Shown piece by piece: positions 43,951 to 56,579 of a DNA stretch of 64,000 bases; position 1 is the stretch's first letter; each line of letters begins with the position of its first letter. The notes beneath the pieces were generated by a model, which was not told the DNA's origin, searched no databases, and worked only from the letters and a program-made list of their open reading frames with translations. This DNA comes from Aphanomyces cochlioides (lineage: Eukaryota > Oomycota > Saprolegniomycetes > Saprolegniales > Verrucalvaceae). A program made the position numbers and the translations under genes. Location of the stretch: NCBI GenBank assembly GCA_019828595.1, contig JAHQRK010000031.1, positions 496,001 to 560,000 of the forward strand, read 5' to 3'.

Positions 43951-44194
43951 CTTTGGTCGCTCCTTCTGTGGGGCTGCGCTTCTCTTTGAAAGCTCGAAAA
44001 TAAAACATCTTGGAATTTGTATGCAATTTAAGATATAATGAAAAAAATCTTTTTTCATCCTGAAAAATAGGACATGCATTCTCAATATAAGGGGTGTAGG
44101 GGTTACTGGACATAGGGGTTTAAGAACAAAGGGTCGAAGGGTTTATAGGAGGAAGGGTTGAAGGGGTTTTCCATTTTGGTGTTTTGATCACAGC

Positions 44195-44855
44195 ATGGCG
44201 GAAGCGGCGGCGGATTCAATTCGACATGTGCTGAGCTTTTGCTGCGGGACGGACAACACCAAGATGTACTTAGAAGAGCTGTTGCGTGTGTTTGACGTAC
44301 GCTAATCCTCTCTAGCCTACGTCTGAGCTTTTGCGTTGTAGAAGCGAACAGTCGACGACGACATGAAAGAAATTCTCCAAGTCACACATCCGAAAGCGCG
44401 GCATTTGAATGGATGGCACTTGGAGCGACTAGCTCTAGGAGAGTTTGGCGAGCAGACACCGCAAGACATGAAGCGATCAATCCATGAAATGACCAAAGAG
44501 ATACGATCGACCAAAGCGTTGGTGGCTGCCATGCTCGACCGAGAACAGGTACAATTAGTCCTCGACGGCATCGACCAGGCTAGAGGTGATTTAGATGTGG
44601 AATGCCAAACGAGAGGCACTGATAGCTGACAAGCGCAAGCAGCAAGCAGCTATGGCATCTGAATTGGCCATAGCCAAAGAAATCGTCCAAAAGATGCATG
44701 ACGTCGTCGACGAGCTCGAGGAGCACGATCGACCTTTGAGCAAACTCAACGACCAGACTGATGCCAACGACGACGATGCTGCAAGTCAGCCACGCCTTGA
44801 AGACGACAGCAACAGCCCTCATGTCTTGGATTTAAGTCACGCCGAGACGATTTAA
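44195..44855 (+). CDS. Small helical protein, unknown
   Basis: Three exons: 44195-44296, 44342-44548 and 44595-44855, about 190 residues. N-terminal MAEAAADSIRHVLSFCCGTD, a short motif HPKARHLNGWHLERLALGEF, then a charged coiled coil (QQAAMASELAIAKEIVQKMH) and an acidic tail. No family recognised. Its promoter region (44090-44190) is unusual, with five to six GGGGTT-type blocks. Its stop lies 18 bp before the convergent IFT25 stop, so the transcripts must overlap. Confidence 0.7.
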
Positions 44856-44873
44856 CGAGCTTGAGTTGTTGTC

Positions 44874-45431
44874 TTATTTGCGAGGACCTTTGCCTTCGAC
44901 GCTGACTTTGTGAATCGAGATGAAGTCGTGGTACCCCGAGAGGATTTTAAACTTGACAAACGACGCATCTTCACGCGTGACAGATTGCGTTTCAATCTGC
45001 ATGTTGCCGTCGTTTTCCGCCATGTCTACGGTGAAATACAAAGGCTAGCTTCCAAAACATTTGAGACAACGTACGAGCATCGACAACTTTATCCCACTTG
45101 GCTGGCGTCGGACCCGAGCACACTTCGACGACGAGGTGCTTGGCTACAAGTACAAACGATGAGCTTTTCAATGAAGTACGTTGTGCCATTTGTTGTCCAT
45201 GTCGTGACTTTCGAAATCACCGACGTCGTCGCGAGCTGAATAATGATTTCTTGAGGAAAGACGCCAGTGGAAGTCCATCTTGTCGAGGTTTCTCTACAAA
45301 AATCAATTGAGAATGACTACATGGATAGTTCTCCAAGCTCACCCATCGAGGATATTGGCCGGAGGAAACTTTGGATCAAACGACGTGGCGGCTGTCACTT
45401 GAGCGCCTTCGACGTCCAAAGCCAAGTCCAT
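44874..45431 (-). CDS. IFT25: Intraflagellar transport protein IFT25 (HSPB11)
   Basis: Four short exons on the minus strand from MDLALDVEGAQVTAATSFDP (45431). It shows the discoidin-like IFT25 fold: FPPANILDGETSTRWTSTGV, FPQEIIIQL, KHLVVEVCSGPTPAKWDKVV and the C-terminal FVKFKILSGYHDFISIHKVS. IFT25 pairs with IFT27 in the IFT-B complex and carries cargo in cilia and flagella. Its presence fits a zoospore-forming oomycete. Only about 108 bp separate its start from the end of DNA ligase. Confidence 0.85.
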
Positions 45432-45538
45432 GACCGCTCTTGATGTTGTTGATACGAACACACGCCCCTGCACACAATTTAACGATGAAAATAAGTTGGA
45501 GAAACGGTTTTGAATAAGTTGGGAGTTTCAATTTCACG

Positions 45539-48500
45539 TTACAAAAGATCATCGTCTTCATTGTCATCATCGCCTGTTGTGTTGAGACCTTGCGCACAGT
45601 ATAAATCGGCGACTTGGGCCGCTGTTGTCGCTTGCACGGGTGTCTTGTCGTCGCGAAGGCGAATAAAGCGTGGAAAGCGGAGTGATATGCCCTTGTCCTT
45701 CGAGACAAGCCCGATCGCGGCTGTGTATTTTGGCGAGATGGATAAATCCGCACCGAGGATTTCCCAAACCTGCGTCGGATCAAACCACACATCAGGCTTG
45801 ATCAAATCGTTGATCGCATAATCGTTGCGTGGACGATCAATTACGCAGTCCTTCAGCTGTGTGTAGAATTGCTGTAGCATTTCATCGTTCAAACCCGTTC
45901 CGAGCTACAACAATCAAGTCTGAGGTATTCGAACTGAGTGATATAATAATACCTTGGTAATGCACTGATACATCTCAGTTTCAGGATCGTAGCAAGCCAG
46001 GAGGTATGCGCCGTAGACGCCAGTGCGTTTACCACGGCCATAGAACGCACCGACAGGAACCAAGTCGGTCGAATCGCCAATGCCATCGAGATAATCTTTC
46101 TTGAGCTTGAGCCATTTGTGCGATCGATTCGCAGGCTCGTATGTCGCTTCAATTGATAATGTCTTGACCATAAGCCCTTCGCAATTGCCATTGACAGCTT
46201 CCTCCAAGAAGTTGCGCACGATTTCGACAGTTGTTTCCATCTCATCGTCTTTCGTATTGGCAACGTCAAGCGACGTGGCGAATTCAAACGAGCCCGGCGT
46301 GACTTCGAACATGCCGCGCAAAGCTTCACGACGTGCTTGCAATGGTTCTTTCAAGAAGGACTAGGAATATAATTAAGATATCAAGCAATTAAAGCACAAT
46401 GACAGACCTTGCCATTGAGAAAGAGCAAATCGAATGCATATATGCATACTGCCACTTTAATCTCGCCCAAGACAACGTTCTACACAACAGTTTCATGAGA
46501 ATGGACCAGATGGAGTGCTCTGTACCTTGCGCGGCCGAGTACTCAAAATTTGAAATGGAAGACGCTGATTTGTTGCTTTGTCAACAGCGACAACTTCAGC
46601 ATCGACAATGCAGCTCGTCACATTGGCCTTTTCAGCAGCCTAGTTTTTGTCAGCAAAATGCTTCGTGCATACAAGGTACCTTGGCAATGGCTATCTTGAC
46701 ATCAGGGAAGCGCTCAGTACTGTTCTCAAAGTTTCGTGAGAAAATGCTGATTTCACCCGATGGCAAAATGTGGATTTGAGCACGTTCACCATCGTATTTG
46801 TACTCGCATGTGAATGGCATTGCCTGGAAGCGATCCAAAACCATCGCATACGATTTGGTTGGTCGTGCCAACATGGGCGAGACAGGTGTGCCTGGTGTTA
46901 GATGGCACAATTCGGATAATTCGACAAATTGCGTCGCAAACAGTCCTTTTTGGTCGTTTTCACGATTGTATATCTTGAAGAGGGCTTCAGCGAGCACTTC
47001 ATAGTTTGGAAATTCACAGAAAGCTCGTTTGACACTTTTGAGCGCCTCCTACACAGAAGGCGGGCTCAACACTGAGTAAAAATCGATAGTATAATTACCG
47101 CTTGCTGTTGTTTATCGCTTTGTTCTTTAGGATGCATGAATGCTTGGGTGAGACTCATCAAAATGGATTGACCGGCCAAGCCAATACGCAATTTGCCCTG
47201 CAGACCGCGAATCACGTACTTTGCTTCCTCAGTCATCTTGTCACAACGCACGAGAAGCGACTTGATGATAGAACATTTGCTTGCTTGGGAGTTGTTTCCA
47301 CTCATGCGAGCAATTTTTACCATATCCGTGTACACATTTGTGACGGAGAGTGGCTTGGGTTTTTGAAACGTAAACAACGTGGATTGTTTGGAGCGCGATT
47401 TTTGTGCCACTTTGCCCAAATCGCCTTCTTTTTGATACAAATCCTTGACAAATTTTGCATTCGTGCCAGTTGCTTCACCGATCGATTTTATCAAAATGGC
47501 ATCACCAATGCCAATTTGGACATTTTCGTATGCAGGAGCTAATTCAGTGCAGACACAGAGGTAGATGCACGACACCAAATCACCAGGAGTGAGTTCAATA
47601 ACACTGCGGAAAAAATCTGCCAAGTAATCTTGAATGGCAAGACTAGCGACTTCACATCATCCACAGCGTTCAGTGTCTCCTTACCGGCTGGATTCATCTT
47701 CTATCAAGCTGAAGACTTTGGACAAGGCAGCATAAGGCACTGGAGTCCCTGCGGGCCATCCACCTCTCTTTTTTGGATTCTTCTCCTTGGGATTATATGC
47801 CACTTGATCGACTCTGTCGATAAGTTAGATAAATTGGCAAGATACCAACGTACGCTGCTCCATCGTCCGCAGATTGTTTCTTGCCTTCGTCATTGGCCTT
47901 AATGTCTTTCTTTGGAGGGGACTTTTGCCTACAAAAGGATTACTGTTGGAAATAAGGCTTTATCTTCCTACATTGATGCAACAGGCGTGCTTGCTTTTTT
48001 AGAATTTTCCTCTTTGGCACCCTTCTCTTTCTTTGCCGGTAAAGCTGCTTCTTTATTTACAGGCAATTCGATTCTGAATGGATATTATGCACTCTTGACC
48101 ATGATTCATTTACGTACTTGGTTTGCTCTGATATGTTCTCTTCGTCATTACCCATATCTACATCTTTTGTCGCCTCGTCGACGTCTTTACTACTCATAGA
48201 GTGTGAAATATGTAGAAGGTTAAAAATCTTCTACCTCTTGACCACGTTAGCCTGAGTTGCGTCACTCTTTGTAGGCTTGGCCCTGATGACAGCAAGATTA
48301 GCATATTGTTTTGCGCGCTCGTACATACATTAAGATGTCGTCGTCATCAGAGTCATCGTCAACGATGGCTCGCTTCAGTCGTTTGCGGCCTAGAATCATG
48401 CACGAATGAAAATCTGTCGGTCATGCGAGATGTACTTGTTTCAACATTGTTTGAGGTCTCCCGTCCTTTCTTAGCCGGTGCGCTTTTCTTGGCAACAGGA

Positions 48501-48692
48501 GTCTCTTCCTCGTCTGAGATATCGTATCGCGCCACAGTTTTACTCTTGGGTGTTGGTGATGGCTTTGCGTCTTCTGCCTTCTCGCTGTCCGCATTGCCTG
48601 CAGGCTTTGCACCAAAGAATGAACTACATATTCTCTGAGATTTGTCGTCCCATCGACTTGACTTACGTGATCGATTGTTGGCGCTTGCTCAT
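45539..48692 (-). CDS. LIG1: DNA ligase I (ATP-dependent)
   Basis: The start [12 protein letters not shown] (48692) splices within the PCNA-binding box QQSITSFF, followed by a low-complexity Lys/Ser/Glu-rich nuclear N-terminus in many small exons (48650-47650). The DNA-binding domain follows ([32 protein letters not shown]). The adenylation domain has the catalytic motif [13 protein letters not shown] and DAEVVAVDK, and the OB domain ends with [16 protein letters not shown] and an acidic tail. It seals nicks between Okazaki fragments in the nucleus. Introns such as 46354 to about 46430 and those near 46540 and 46670 break the adenylation domain into small exons that join in frame. Confidence 0.92.
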
Positions 48693-48874
48693 CGCGGCAA
48701 TGGTTGCAAGTTTGAAACTGCGTTGGCGCTTTGTTTTTAGTGCACAATAATTTTTTGAAGTTGAAAAATATCTCATGAATTGACTCGTTATCACCTGAAA
48801 TTAAAAAAAGACCTCAGTAGCAACCATCACTCTCCATTTTGGCGGCAAAACTAAATGATGCTCATGACTGTGTG

Positions 48875-48997
48875 ATGCAAACCTGCATTGAAATACTAAA
48901 GGGTGAGGAGACTTTAGAGGCATTATACAAGACTTACCATACTTTAGAGTCTAAACTTCAATCATTGCTTCCACCACTGCCCACGTTTAGAAAATGA
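48875..48997 (+). CDS. Candidate 40-residue ORF
   Basis: Open frame from 48821 with first ATG at 48875 (MQTCIEILKGEETLEALYKT) to TGA 48995-48997, ending PPLPTFRK. Its helical, protein-like character is better than chance. It overlaps the HFM1 stop by 11 bp on the other strand. It may be the last exon of a small gene whose first exon lies near 48700-48820, or noise. Confidence 0.25.
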   Translation: MQTCIEILKGEETLEALYKTYHTLESKLQSLLPPLPTFRK

Positions 48998-51900
48998 ATT
49001 GCATGAATTCGTCTTCCACGCTCATTCCATGCCAGCTTTCAACCTCCTCGTCATGAGGAATACAAGTGGGATATGAGCTTTCGATATGGCCCTCATCATG
49101 AGGAATATAAGCGCTGTATGAACTTTCGATATGATCTTGTGTTGGAGCCATTGGAGCAACTATATGTGGTTGAGGCGCTTGGCCAGCGTCCCATTTGACG
49201 CGGCTGAAGTCAATGCGAGCTTTCTTGGCGGGCAGATTATCATCGAGGGAGTTTTCCAAGTTTGACATCGGAATCAATATTGGTTCGGTCGCAGAGCGCT
49301 TGGCAGCATTGGACGTCATGCGTGAAGGGTTTGGACCTTGGTCTAGTCTTGCGCGCTGAATGACTTGAGGAATTGTTGCTTGCTGGAGAGAACGGTGTTC
49401 GACTTTTTTCAATATGACATTGTTTGCACCAACCATGACCTCTGCGCGATCGTCCATTCCTTGATAAGCTGTGTGAAGCAAATGGATGGACATAGATATT
49501 CCTTCCGCAGCTTGTACAAAATACTTTGATTGTGACACGATATCACGTACATGGAGCAATATTTTACTTTTTGTGAAGACAAGCAGGATGTAGCCGCTTT
49601 GAGGTTGTTCTAATATGCGGTGAATTTGGACGTTTTGGCCGTTCAAAATCGAGATCTCTACTTGATCTTTGATGAGATGATCTGATACACTCAGCCGAAG
49701 ATCCAAGATTGCTTTCGCCTCCGAAATCAGCGAGGAGCAAAATTCCATTGGTTGTTGCAGGTATTGTGTGAGCCTTTGTACTGAGGTGGCTCGCAGCTGA
49801 CGAATCGATTGGATTCCATTTGAGTCCAATTTTCTAGCCACGTTGGCATCAATGCCATGGATTTGCTGAAGCCTGAAGGTTGCCGGTGAATTTTCCCAAA
49901 GTTTTAGGTATAAAGATCGCCAAAACAGAAAGGCTGTGATGACTTCACAGCCAAGGTCACATTCCACAAAGTATTCCACTGCAGCACGAACAATTCGCTG
50001 GGCGTTATCCACACACGACTGTATCTCCAAGGCAAGATAATCATCCTCGATTGAAATTCGACCAAGTGCAATTTGAAGCAGCAAATTGCATTTCATTTGG
50101 TCTGTTTGAACCAAATATTTCCCAGCGGCACCTTTGAGACGGTATTGTACAAAGGTTTGATTGATCTTGTTCAAAGTTGCTTTATCGTGTCTTCGCAATG
50201 GCACCTCATGGCATATTTGACTGGCAACGGCATTCAGGAGAGATTCTGTCGTCACACACTTGGATTGACAAAACTCCATAATGGCAAGCATGTTGGCAAG
50301 CCTGAGGCAGTATAGACTTGCGATGCGACCTGCAGAAGTTGGTTCGAAATATGTATCTTCTACACATGCGAGCATCTTGTATTCGTGCAGTTGTTTGACA
50401 GTATCTGTTGCGATAGCTTCAGCGGCATCGATGTTACTTGTCGAGAGTCGGTGCTGGTGGTAAAAGAAGGTTGTCTAAAAGTTAGTCCAAAACCTTTGGA
50501 GATTTTTGCACCTGCAACCACTGAATAAGTTGTGATAAGTCTTGTACTATGCCAAGGGAAACTTCACAATTCACAACTTCTTGGGCTGATAATAGCAAGC
50601 AACTTTCAATTGGGTCCAGAAATGGTTTCCTACAAAGCAATTAAAACAATAGAATCACAATGTTTACTCGATAATGTGTTGGTAAAGCCCTTCATTAGCT
50701 TTGTCAGTCATTATAACAGCCACTCCAGATCTAGATTAGATTAGACAAGCCTTGTCAAACTTTACGTGTCATAGCCGGGACGTCCAGCCCTCCCAAGCAT
50801 TTGCAAGACGCTTAGAGGTGAATATTCTTTGAAACCTCTTTTTCCTTGGTAGTGCTTGGTAGACTTCACGATGACTAAATGTGCTGGCTATAAATAGACG
50901 GATAAGTAAGAGTATTCAACCAAGCCTCATGAACCATATTGACACCGATTGCTAGTGAGCTAGTTGAGCTTTTCAAGACTGAGACATAGTTCTTGAAAAA
51001 AATAAAACTTACCACAATATTGGAAGTACACTACGCTTGAATAGGCTTTGGACAATCAGTCTGCAATGAGAAATGTTCAATGAACCAAAATTTTCCTTGG
51101 CAAGAGTTACTTATCGTCTTCGTGCAATGCTGCATGATGTATTCCAATCCCGCGTGAAATTGTGAATTGAAGTGTTTTGTTTTGTATCTGATCGAGGGCA
51201 TTAGGATGTCAAACAAAACATAGCAATTGAGCTCAAACGTTTTTCTCAGCGGCAAGTAATATCTACAGATTTTTAGCACTTCAGCTAGTGGTCAGAATTT
51301 CAACCTGCTTTTGTTGCTGCGATAGTGCAACAAGTGGACGATCACATAGCACACTATGAAATATGTTTAGGTGTCCAAAGTCTTCGCATTACGTTGCCAA
51401 ATTAGCAGCAGATTTTCGAGAAGAGCAAAATATAAGAGCTGGCCTGCCTTTAGAGTAATTGCGGAGCACATCAGGAACCCTTTGATCCATATTTCTACAA
51501 CCAGTCTTACAACGAATATGAGAGGATATACTTTTCGAATAAGAACTCGTTGCCAAAGGATTGCAGACCGATCACTTTTAAATCTAAGGGAACTTCGCTC
51601 GACAGATCCCACCAAAAGCAATTATATACATCTACCTGGACGGTATTCAAAACCAAACTAAAAAAATACAGTAGTTGAGAATGATCAAAGAAGTATCATG
51701 TACCTCGAATATCATGTCATCCGAGCACCCAATCCAGTGGCCAACGTCTTTGATATTTGGAAGAGTCGCAGAGGCAGCGACAATCCGTCTGAATGGAAGT
51801 AAGAACAGGACGTTAGCATTGGTAACTAACAAGACAGATATTGGAGAACAGTCGTCGGTGTTGGAATAGTTTGAACAGCAGTACATCATTCGAGTGATTA

Positions 51901-52509
51901 CACTTTCCAAAGTTGAGCCTCGTATGCCATCCGCGAGGGTGTGGATTTCATCCACCACAAGTAGACCGACTGAGCCAAGAGCATCCTAACGCGTTGTTAT
52001 TAAACATAAAGTCCATTTTGGTATTTACTAGACAGTTTCGAGTAAAAGCATCCCACTACAACATACTTAGTGACCTGCGAGTATTCGTTCTTCAACCTTT
52101 TCAGGCGTGCATAGAGAAATATCATGAGATATAAAACTATGATAATCATCTTCAACATCTTTGAGAACAGCAAATGTCAGCCCAAGACGCGAGAATCGCT
52201 GTGACCAATCCTCACTCCTGTACCAAGCAAATAAATGAACATGTATGTTAATGTTACTCACCGCTCATGAAGAAGTGCATTGAGCGGAGCGAGATAAACA
52301 ACTTTTCCGTATTTTCCAGATCCTTCGTTTGCTCTCCAGTGTCGAAGAAATGCTGCTTCAAATACACTTGTCTTCCCAGATCCCGTCGGACTACAAACAA
52401 CCAGGTTCCCGTTACTCTTGTACGCGCGAGGAAGCACTCTTTCTTGGACACGATTCATCTTTGAGTAGTTAAAGCATGCCGCCACATCTTTTCCGAAGAG
52501 CGCTTCCAT
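48987..52509 (-). CDS. HFM1: HFM1/MER3-like meiotic DNA helicase
   Basis: Many exons. Start [15 protein letters not shown] (52509). The Q-motif region is [12 protein letters not shown], with Walker [10 protein letters not shown] and [11 protein letters not shown]. The DEIH box is [16 protein letters not shown], and motif III is [20 protein letters not shown] (about 51130) and a [11 protein letters not shown] segment follow. A large single final exon (50375-48987) holds the winged-helix and Sec63-like domains, with a helix-hairpin-helix [15 protein letters not shown]. The family promotes crossover formation by unwinding recombination intermediates in meiosis. The C-terminal 100 residues are disordered with a short repeat ([28 protein letters not shown]). 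Confidence 0.88.
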
Positions 52510-52619
52510 CTTCACATCTAATGGCAAATTCGAAAATGACAAGGTTGGCGCGCTTTTTGAAAAGATTTATCTATTTAAGCCAATAAAAACACTTCTTTGA
52601 GAAATGATAGCCAATCAAA

Positions 52620-53150
52620 TTGCTTTTAATGAATCCATTAATTATCACATGACTCCTCGGCATTCTTCGCGACGATCGCCCAGCTCAATACCGGTACGAT
52701 GGTTTGGTCTTTGTGGACTTGAAACGACATGTGGCCAGCAAACATGAGCGCCTTGCTTTCTTGGCGATTGTTGTTAATCGTGACGTCAAATATCCGGATG
52801 GTCTCAGGGTGGAGATGCCTGGAGTTTTCTCGCTTTCTTCACTGGAGAGCCCAGTCGCAATGGACGACACTGCATACCATAAATCAAGTGCGGGAAATTC
52901 TTCGTACAACAAAAATCTTATTGCTGACTTATCCAACCACGACAATATAGTATTGACACATAGGACGAGCTCAGCATAGGTGTGGAGTACTCGATGCATG
53001 TACTTCTTGTTGGAACAAAGCATCACCTCCTATACACAGAGCCTTCGAAACACTCTGCATATATCTCATACCATGAGCTCGTTAGTGCTCTTCCTTGTCC
53101 GTATTGTCCGTTCAATTCGACGTAGAATGGTGAAACATCCTGCTCTGTGG
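52620..53150 (-). pseudogene. DUF4419 gene fragment 1 (C-terminus)
   Basis: Minus-strand C-terminal end with TIRIFDVTINN, KALMFAGHMSFQV and TIVPVLSWAIVAKNAEES. It is homologous to the ends of the genes at 54707 and 56580. No continuous upstream domain is found, so it is called truncated. Confidence 0.55.
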
Positions 53151-53269
53151 TCGTCTTGATGGTAAATTCGAAAATGACACTCGCGCACTTTTTAGAAGAT
53201 ATTTCAAAATTCAGCCAATCAAAATCATCGAATTCAAATCACACAACCAATCAAATGAGTCTATTTTTC

Positions 53270-53700
53270 ATTATAGATTCTGACCAACAGGAGGCACAAG
53301 CTCAGAGCTCTCCAAGGCGATTGCCCAGCTCAAAGTCGGTATGATCGTATGCTCGTCTTCGATTTGGAATGCCATGTGACCCACAAACATGAGCGCTTTT
53401 TTCTCCACACCATTGTCATCGATCGTAACGTTGACCGTCAAATACCCGGATGGAATGACGTTTGTGTCGATGAAGGGGAAATCCCGCCTGTCCCATTTTT
53501 CTCGCTGTATTCAATGGACTCTTTCCATGCTTGGAGTTTGGTATCACTGAGCAAACCAAGCAGAGCTCTTTGTCCATACATCCAAGCACGCTGAAGACCA
53601 CATACTGCGTCTAATGATTCTATCGTAAATATCAAACTCGCTGGCGAAAAATCCTGTCGTGCTCTAAATTAAAATCGTGATTTGATGAAACGAAGCTTGC
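53270..53700 (-). pseudogene. DUF4419 gene fragment 2 (C-terminus)
   Basis: Minus strand: FPFIDTNVIPSGYLTVNVTI, DDNGVEKKALMFVGHMAF and TIIPTLSWAIALESSEL, ending near 53280. An intron acceptor TACAG precedes this exon near 53510. The upstream piece (WMYGQRALLGLLSDTKLQAW) does not resemble the family. Partial or rearranged copy. Confidence 0.5.
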
Positions 53701-53747
53701 AGTCAGTCAAGAAATAGGCAAATTACGCGACTGACGGGCTGCTGGAG

Positions 53748-54570
53748 ATGGCCATCGTTCAATGCAAACGCCAAGCATACATGGATGTATGGGCCGACAT
53801 GCTCGGCGGGATTCTAGACCAATTTGTCGCAACAACACACTTGTGCAAGTCCGTCGACCTCCACGACGGTGTCGTGAAACACTTTTCGACTACAACCAAA
53901 TGCCTGCGGACGTCGATTCCTGGTAACGATTGCGCCATAATATTGGCGGCGTGTCTGGAATATCTTACATCAGTGATTGGAGAAGTGGCTATTGCATCTT
54001 TGGCGAATTCTGGACACGTTCAAGATTTTAATGAATTAGAAGTCAGTTAGATTTAGCGTGTGATATCAAGTCACTTTACATAAGCGTGGCATTGATGGAG
54101 TCTCCCAATATCGAGAAATGCAAGTCAAGAACCGGCAGAGACTTGTAGTTTGCTTCGACACAATATCACTGTTGTCATGGATTGTTGTTCATTTTGGGCT
54201 GACAGTACAATATCCTCCATGCTTTTTGCAAAAGAGCTAAAAGGACTTTGTCGCGATCTTCAAGGTTCATGACTTTGACAATAAAGAGAGGAATAAGTCC
54301 CTACGCTCTCGACTGGAAGGCTTGCGACGTTTTGGTCGCCATATGACTGAGTGGGTAGAAATGCTTGGTGGCGTCTTGGATCAATTTGTAATGTCAGCTG
54401 ATTGTGATGTAGATGTCGATTTTTGGAAATGTATTTGCCATCACATTGGTGATGCTTCAGGTCCAGCGTACATCAGTGGCTGGATCAGTGTCTTTTGTGT
54501 CTTTGATGAAGGAGGTGAATGGCAAGGATCGACTTGGTCAATCGACAAACCAGGAATGAACAAAAGACAG
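53748..54570 (+). pseudogene. DUF4419 fragments 3a/3b (central domain)
   Basis: Two plus-strand pieces: DVWADMLGGILDQFVATTHL near 53780-53850, and FGRHMTEWVEMLGGVLDQFV with SGPAYISGWISVFCVFDEGG at 54328-54520. Both match the GVLDQFV..SGWISVFCVF core of neighbouring genes but lack N-terminal catalytic-like parts. Decayed copies. Confidence 0.5.
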
Positions 54571-54633
54571 CATTACATAAAGCTCTTCTCAAAGAATTGT
54601 TATGGAGGAACGAACTGCGTTAGCTTTATCCCA

Positions 54634-55766
54634 TCGATAGTGAAGAACGTCCTGGCAAAGGCCATTCGAAAGAGTTGGCAGTAGGCGTAGCTACTTAAAA
54701 TTGCACTCATTCTTCAGAAGCGACGCCATTCTTCAACGCGATGGCCCAACTCAAGTGCGGCACAATCGTATTCCCATCCTCGACTTGGAACGCCATGTGA
54801 CCCGCAAACATCAGCGCCTTGTGATCTACGCCGTTGTCGTCGATCTTGACGTCGACGGTCAAATATCCAACCGGAATATTATCCGTGTCGATCGCAGGAT
54901 AGTCCGTCTTGGCGGGTTTTTCCCCAACCTCGAGAGTCGGTCGACCCTTGCCATTTGCCTTCTTCGTTGAAGACACAAAAGACACTGATCCAACCACTGA
55001 TATACGTTGGACCAGACCCGCCGCCATAATAGTGACAAATGTGTTGCCAGAAGTCGACACTGGCATCTCCTTTGGCAGATGCGACGAATTGATCCAAGAC
55101 ACCACTGAGCGTCTCGACCCACTCCACCATGTGACCGCCAAATTGCTTCAAATGGTCAACGCGAGATCGAACCGCTTCCCAGTCTTCGACAGTTCCAAGG
55201 AGAGTCACATTTGGAATGCCACAGCGTAGTCCGAAAATGTACTTGAAATACTTCTTCATTGTGGCCATCATGACAACACTGCCGACGATACGATCATGGT
55301 CCGTTGTCGTCGAGAAGGAAGGAAGGATCCACTCTCCCATCGATGGATCCGCGAGGTGTTCTTCCATCTTACCGATCATTTGAGTCGCCATTCCTCCATA
55401 ATCAGCACTGTACAAGGTACCGAATCCATTCACTCGGAGCTCCTTCTGACCTTGATGCTTGACGAGCGAGTTGCGCAGGGTTTCCGCATTGCCATTCACA
55501 AAAAAGCCAAACTGAACCATGATGGCGAGCCAGACATCATCAGGACGAATGACAAGGTTGTGATGCTGGTTGTAGGCTTCAATCGCTCCCAAGACGAAGC
55601 CACTCTTGGAGGTTGCGAAGACGCCTTTGATCGGTGTTGCTTGGAGAATATCCTTGCATCCTTCCTTCTGAAACTCATTGAGTCGCGTCAAAATGTCATG
55701 GCTTTGCGTGGTCAAATTGTGGGTGTAGTTTTCAACTTGGACGGGGGCGACAGCAAATGTTGTCAT
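54634..55766. repeat. Left arm of a 1.13-kb inverted duplication
   Basis: It pairs with 56580-57712. Corresponding positions sum to 112346 at every anchor checked (ATG, stop, homopolymer, outer edge), so there are no length differences. Spacer is 813 bp. Confidence 0.85.
54707..55766 (-). CDS. DUF4419 protein, minus copy (frameshifted)
   Basis: Start MTTFAVAPVQ (55766). The family hallmarks are GFVLGAIEAYNQHHNLVIRP, DDVWLAIMVQFGFF, WILPSFSTTTDHDRIV, MMATMKKYFKY, CGIPNVTLLGTVEDWEAV and YISGWISVFCVF. The first frame ends early. One extra base in a run of five T (54917-54921) throws off the C-terminus, which continues in the next frame (YPAIDTDNIPVGYL, ALMFAGHMAFQV) to 54707. Removing one base would give a normal-length protein of about 350 residues. 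DUF4419 has no established biochemical role. The hydrophobic start may be a remnant signal peptide. Confidence 0.7.
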
Positions 55767-55888
55767 TACGATGGAGAGCAAATTGAAAAATGAGTTGAAT
55801 CGGTGGCTTCAACGTCTTGTCCGCAACACTTTTATGGAATATCACATCGTCGATTTGTCGCACGTACGCTCCGATCTCACAATACACC

Positions 55889-56329
55889 ATGATGAAGGAC
55901 GAACTATACACAGTAGAATGGGACGAACGTGTGGATTATCATTCTTGCTTATGGACGTCCTTCACACGCGCCTCATTAACGCGCCTCGCAGGGTGTAATG
56001 TGGCCATCAAGCTGCAACTCAAGTCTAGTGGTGAACGTCTACTTGTTTGTCAAGATTTTGGTATTGTCTGGAGACGATAGAAGTTTCATGTCGTCGATCT
56101 ATGTGATTGACAACCCTGCTTTGGCTCTTGGCTCGTCCACTTGCGTCATTCGACGTGGAGAGCACACATTGGTCTAGAGCGGTCCCAACGAACTTCACGC
56201 GATACAGAGGTTACGCTGCTTTTCCATTCTCCTCTCATCTTGGACACTAACGTTATTCTCATTTCCCACGAAACTCCAACGAGGGACTCCATCTTGAAGC
56301 GACTCGACAAGCTCTTTGCACGACAATGA
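55889..56329 (+). CDS. Possible small gene in palindrome spacer
   Basis: Open frames MMKDELYTVEWDERVDYHSC to 56080 and a second piece ending LDKLFARQ at 56329 (VTLLFHSPLILDTNVILISH) could be two exons of one protein. They differ in frame by an unplaced intron near 56078-56150. It is not DUF4419. Unknown; the frames look protein-like but unproven. Confidence 0.3.
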
Positions 56330-56579
56330 ACCATCTCACTCAATTTCATCAATCCTCAAGTTGGATTTGATCTGGGTCTATGAACGACACTTGGGCAAAC
56401 GGATGAATAGCCATGAGCTAACTACTTCGACTTGCTGTCTCAATGACCAAGAGAGCAAGAACGAGTCAGAATTGCGATCGAAAAGTTCGTCCATCCACCT
56501 TGAACCTGACGAGATCACAACGGGTTGACAGCAATGGAAACGAAAGGCGTGGGACTTTTAAATTTGCCTCGCCAACGCA

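Noticed and set aside
46399..46779. 126-codon plus-strand frame
   Set aside because: It is antisense to DNA ligase exons and introns that splice in frame on the minus strand.
47102..47542. 146-codon plus-strand frame
   Set aside because: It mirrors the ligase DNA-binding domain on the opposite strand.
52790..52800. TATCCGGATG inside the DUF4419 array as a promoter site
   Set aside because: It lies in the coding remnant of a family member (TIRIFDV), so chance is sufficient.
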